DNA from: Bacillota bacterium
GTDB taxonomy: Bacteria > Bacillota > Sulfobacillia > JABLXB01
DNA: 64,000 nucleotides
Reading direction: 5' to 3'
Assembly: GCA_013178305.1 (NCBI GenBank)
Contig: JABLXB010000004.1
Location: 62,001 to 126,000 of the forward strand
Shown here: piece after piece, positions 61,267 to 64,000 of the stretch
Layout of the letters: each line of letters starts with the position of its first letter
How positions within the stretch are numbered: position 1 is the stretch's first letter
Program-made: the position numbers and the translations under genes
Notes under the pieces: model-generated
Seen by the model: the letters and a program-made list of their open reading frames with translations, nothing else
Database searches by the model: none
What the model was told of the DNA's origin: nothing

Positions 61267-61974
61267 TCACCCCTCGCCGTTACTTTCACCCGCCTGCACG
61301 ATCGCTTCCCTGAGCCCGCGCAGGTGCTCGTCCATCGCCCCGGCCGCCGCCTCCGCGTCACGGCTCGCTATCGCCTGGAGGATTCGCTTGTGCTCGGCGC
61401 AAAGCGCTTCCCATTTCTGCCGGTTGAGATGCGCCTGCTGGTGGTACTCCCTGAGGAGGTTCATCTGCATCTTGACGAGTTCGTGGAGCACGAAGTTGTG
61501 CGTCGCCCGCGCGATTGAAAGGTGGAAGTCGAGGTCCCTGTCCTCACCGGGTTCGGGGTCGCTGGCGCTGTAGAATGACTCAATGACCTGGGACATGTTG
61601 CCGATGTCCTCTTCGGTGGCGCGCTGGGCGGCGAGCCGGGCCACTGTGACCTCCAGCGCCATTCTGGCCTCCGCAATGTCGAGGAGCACGGATTTCTCCA
61701 GCGCATACAGCGTGGTCCCATCCTGGAACAGAACAGGGGGCGTCACCTCTCGAAGGAACCGGCCGCCTCCGGGCCTGCTCTCGATCAGGCCCCTCACCTC
61801 GAGCACGCGGAACGCTTCGCGGAGTATCCCCCTGCTGACTCCAAGCTGTTTCTCGAGCTCGCGCTCCGACGGAAACCGCTGGCCGGGGCTTACTCCCCCG
61901 TTTTTGACGAACTCCACCAGCTGTTCGACGACCGACTGGTAGAGCCTCTGTTTTTCCACTCTGAAAAACGGCAT
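61267..61974 (-). CDS. FCD-domain GntR regulator of the dehydrogenase/AOR operon
   Basis: 235 residues. Winged helix (GVSPGQRFPSERELEKQLGVSR, GILREAFRVLEVRGLIE split by a short turn) and an FCD domain with DLDFHLSIARATHNFVLHE and LCAEHKRILQAIASRD. It is the first gene of a nine-gene unit (regulator, five dehydrogenase subunits, ferredoxin, AOR, MoaD-like), so it probably controls it and senses the amine or aldehyde substrate. Confidence 0.87.
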   Translation of the reverse strand: MPFFRVEKQRLYQSVVEQLVEFVKNGGVSPGQRFPSERELEKQLGVSRGILREAFRVLEVRGLIESRPGGGRFLREVTPPVLFQDGTTLYALEKSVLLDIAEARMALEVTVARLAAQRATEEDIGNMSQVIESFYSASDPEPGEDRDLDFHLSIARATHNFVLHELVKMQMNLLREYHQQAHLNRQKWEALCAEHKRILQAIASRDAEAAAGAMDEHLRGLREAIVQAGESNGEG

Positions 61975-62088
61975 CGCACCCTACCTGCCTGGAATCGTTT
62001 AAGAGAATCACAACAGGACAACCCAGCAGCCCACTTGAAGCATTCTACAACGCGATGGAAAACTCCTGCCCTGTCAGAATGGGCGCTT

Positions 62089-62325
62089 CTAATTGAGGGA
62101 GAAGTCCTTCATGTCAGCAAGGTCATCGAACAGGAGCTGCCGGGCAATCGCGGCGGCAGTCCCGGTCCTGGGCGGCTCACCGTCGCTGTGTTCGTGGATC
62201 GTGGTGCGCCTGTACTTGCCGTCATGGCCTACCCCTTCCCAGATAAAGCCTCCTTTGCGTTTCGCGGACAGGCCCAGTCTCCTGCACACGGCTTTGATCT
62301 CACCCGTGGTAAAGGTAATTCCCAT
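62089..62325 (-). CDS. Small basic protein, possibly HicA-like
   Basis: 78 residues from the ATG at 62325; the longer frame to 62478 is not supported. ITFTTGEIKAVCRRLGLSAK, then KYRRTTIHEHSDGEP with two His in a beta strand, is reminiscent of the HicA mRNA-interferase fold (a Gly-Ser/His strand). No HicB antitoxin gene is adjacent, and the match is by eye only. It could equally be an unrelated small RNA-binding protein. Confidence 0.35.
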   Translation of the reverse strand: MGITFTTGEIKAVCRRLGLSAKRKGGFIWEGVGHDGKYRRTTIHEHSDGEPPRTGTAAAIARQLLFDDLADMKDFSLN

Positions 62326-62525
62326 GATTATAAACCAAGGAGCCTTCCCTTGAGGTCGGGCCCTTCGAGGCGCAACACGCGTCGCAGGTATGGGTAGTGA
62401 TGCCTGCGACAAATACGGGGTGGGGCACTCCGGTGTTCTACTTTGACTGACACGGATTCCGGGTAGTAGAATAGGCAACAGGACCCTGCCAGTAACGGGG
62501 TTTGAGGCGTTGGAGGGGGTCGGCG

Positions 62526-63515
62526 ATGAACCAGAAGAAGCGGGTGTTCTCGGGCATACAACCGAGCGGTATTCTCACACTGGGAAACTACCTCGGCGCG
62601 ATGAAACACTGGGCCAGGCTCCAGGATACTCACGATTGCGTGTATTGCGTGGTCGACCTTCACGCCCTGACGGTGCCGATCGACCCCGAGGAACTGAGGC
62701 GCAGGATACTCGACACCACTGCCACACTCGTCGCGGTGGGACTGGACCCCGCCAGGGTGATACTGTTCGTGCAGTCCCACGTGCACGAGCACGCGGAGCT
62801 CAGCTGGCTCCTGTCGTGCGTCACAACGTTCGGCGAGCTGGGGCGGATGACCCAGTTCAAGGAGAAATCCGAAGGGAAGGAATCGGTCACGGCGGGCCTG
62901 TTCACCTACCCCGTGCTGATGGCCGCCGATATCCTCCTCTACCAGACCGACGTGGTGCCGGTCGGGGCCGACCAGAAGCAACACGTCGAGCTCACGCGAG
63001 ATATCGCGGAACGGTTCAACAAGCGCTTCGGCGCCACGTTCGCCCTGCCCGAGCCGCATATCCCGGAGGTAGGCGCCAGGATCATGTCCCTGGACAACCC
63101 GAAATCGAAGATGAGCAAGAGCAACGCCAACCCCGACAGCTACATCGGCCTCCTGGACCCGCCGGACCTGATACGGAAGAAAGTCTCCCGCGCGGTCACC
63201 GACTCGGGGAGAGAGATCAGGTACGACCCGGCCGAGAAGCCGGCGATAAGTAACCTGCTGAGTATTTATTCACTGTGCTCGGCCGAACCGGTGCAGGTCC
63301 TGGAAGAGAGGTATGCCGGCAAAGGGTACAGCGACCTCAAGAAGGACCTCGGGGCGGTTGTCGCCGAGCACCTGCGGCCGTTCCAGGAACGCTTCAGGCA
63401 GGTTTCCGAATCCGGTGAGATCGACAGGATCCTGAATGAGGGAGCGGCCAAGGCCAGGGCCATCGCGAGCCGTACGCTGAACCTTGCCAAAGAACGAATC
63501 GGCTTGGTGCTCTGA
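62526..63515 (+). CDS. trpS: Tryptophanyl-tRNA synthetase
   Basis: 329 residues from the ATG at 62526, behind GGAGGGGG. The class I HIGH equivalent is SGIQPSGILTLGNYLGA, and KMSKS is intact (SKMSKSNAN). GLFTYPVLMAADILLYQTDV marks the ATP/Trp site, followed by the bacterial C-terminal alpha-bundle. It charges tRNA-Trp. It is followed by a clear terminator and a gene cut off at the right edge. Confidence 0.96.
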   Translation: MNQKKRVFSGIQPSGILTLGNYLGAMKHWARLQDTHDCVYCVVDLHALTVPIDPEELRRRILDTTATLVAVGLDPARVILFVQSHVHEHAELSWLLSCVTTFGELGRMTQFKEKSEGKESVTAGLFTYPVLMAADILLYQTDVVPVGADQKQHVELTRDIAERFNKRFGATFALPEPHIPEVGARIMSLDNPKSKMSKSNANPDSYIGLLDPPDLIRKKVSRAVTDSGREIRYDPAEKPAISNLLSIYSLCSAEPVQVLEERYAGKGYSDLKKDLGAVVAEHLRPFQERFRQVSESGEIDRILNEGAAKARAIASRTLNLAKERIGLVL

Positions 63516-63540
63516 GCAGGTCTTTTGTAGTCCAATATAG

Positions 63541-63586
63541 AACCTCCCCGAATACGGTTTGTGCTACCGGCGTTCGCGGGGAGGTT
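63541..63586 (+). terminator. trpS terminator overlapping the next gene's ribosome site
   Basis: AACCTCCCCG (63541-63550) and CGGGGAGGTT (63577-63586) pair, with inner GAA/TTC pairs, followed by TTTTCCTTTC. The right arm also contains GGGGAGG, 10 bases before a TTG that opens the next frame. Confidence 0.75.
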
Positions 63587-63594
63587 TTCCTTTC

Positions 63595-64000
63595 TTGCGC
63601 CACGTTGCCAGCCCATACTCCGATGCCGGCGCTACCGCGCCCATTGTCCAGGCTCCGCGCCTCACACGGCCGGCCAGCATCCGGCTGGTCGCCCTTGTCC
63701 TGGTCGCGCTATTCGCGACCTCGGCAGTGAGGATCTCGACCGCCCGGCTGTCGCCCTATCCTTCCGTGAGCCTCGAGGGGGTTGGGGAACTGGCTCCCGC
63801 GTTGAACACGGAGCTTCGATGGCTGCTCCTGTCCGCCCACCCGAGCGGGGCGCTCGCCCTCACGCCCGACAGGCAGCGGGTTATACCGTATTTCTCGAAC
63901 CTCTCCATGCTCGCCCTGGTGAATCGCGTGCCCACCGTCGTCGCGATGTACGTCGACTGGTACCTCGCCAGCCTGAACATGCCGGACAGGTGGGGCATGT
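63595..64000 (+). CDS. Start of a secreted/membrane-anchored protein, cut by the right edge
   Basis: 135 residues are visible from a TTG at 63595, behind GGGGAGG; the frame is open to the end. Residues about 29-45 (IRLVALVLVALFATSAV) form a signal or membrane helix. After it, IPYFSNLSMLALVN and YVDWYLASLNMPDRWG recall six-hairpin-type glycoside hydrolases, but this is by eye. The 3' part lies outside the window. The start depends on a ribosome site buried in the trpS terminator stem. Confidence 0.55.
   Translation, partial: MRHVASPYSDAGATAPIVQAPRLTRPASIRLVALVLVALFATSAVRISTARLSPYPSVSLEGVGELAPALNTELRWLLLSAHPSGALALTPDRQRVIPYFSNLSMLALVNRVPTVVAMYVDWYLASLNMPDRWGM

Overview
The window reads as chromosomal DNA of a GC-rich, endospore-forming, probably anaerobic member of the Bacillota. 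The sequence reasons are a SpoIIE sporulation phosphatase, the tilS/ftsH and yfmF/yfmH housekeeping sets, frequent GTG and TTG starts behind strong GGAGG-type ribosome sites, two tungsten/molybdopterin aldehyde:ferredoxin oxidoreductase (AOR) family genes with ferredoxin-type partners, and no respiratory oxidase. I cannot place it to genus. Species-level claims would need 16S or whole-genome comparison.

Layout. 1-2.3 kb: two M16 peptidase-like genes (yfmH-like, cut by the left edge, and yfmF-like). 2.4-12.4 kb: a GntR regulator divergent from an amino-acid block (M28 peptidase, threonine-synthase-like enzyme, complete Liv-type ABC transporter, cysteine synthase, OsmC). 12.5-18.3 kb: ftsH, tilS, spoIIE, all on minus. 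18.7-20.1 kb: a two-gene set of a small PD-(D/E)XK nuclease-like protein and a Dam-family adenine methyltransferase, plausibly a restriction-modification system. 20.3-26.1 kb: a minus-strand catabolic operon (GntR, TAXI-TRAP transporter, HMGL-like lyase/synthase, cyclase). 26.4-30.1 kb: GGDEF protein, PilT and a divergent HD-GYP protein, joining c-di-GMP signalling to type IV pili. 30.1-35.7 kb: a sugar-acid type operon (GntR, enolase-superfamily dehydratase, GntP permease, cupin, AOR-family protein).

35.7-41.3 kb is an eroded accessory stretch. It holds a frameshifted LuxR tail, a lipoprotein with Asp-box repeats, a HAD phosphatase, a 64-bp relic of an S1-domain gene, two flavoproteins, an arginase-family gene truncated at a tRNA-Lys, and a tRNA-Met/tRNA-Lys pair with a clear sigma-A promoter. 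41.5-44.2 kb: a MoaD-like protein divergent from an MBL hydrolase, a protein made only of LysM repeats, and a small membrane protein.

44.5-52.0 kb is the most striking region: eight tightly coupled plus-strand genes matching the poorly characterised Escherichia coli yhf cluster (YhfU, YhfS, YhfT, YhfZ, YhfY, Php, YhfX, YhfW). 52.0-55.1 kb: a DUF2164 protein, a chemoreceptor, tRNA-Leu, and an S1-domain protein. 55.2-62.0 kb: a minus-strand operon that joins a heterotetrameric amine/imino-acid dehydrogenase-like set (two FAD proteins, [2Fe-2S], BFD and 4Fe-4S subunits) to a second AOR, a polyferredoxin and a MoaD-like protein. I infer that it oxidises an amine to an aldehyde and then the aldehyde to an acid, with electrons passed to ferredoxin. 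The right end has trpS and the start of a secreted protein cut by the edge.

The common theme is anaerobic use of amino acids, peptides and organic acids, each module carrying its own regulator and transporter. All functions are read from sequence motifs and gene context alone; no database search was run.
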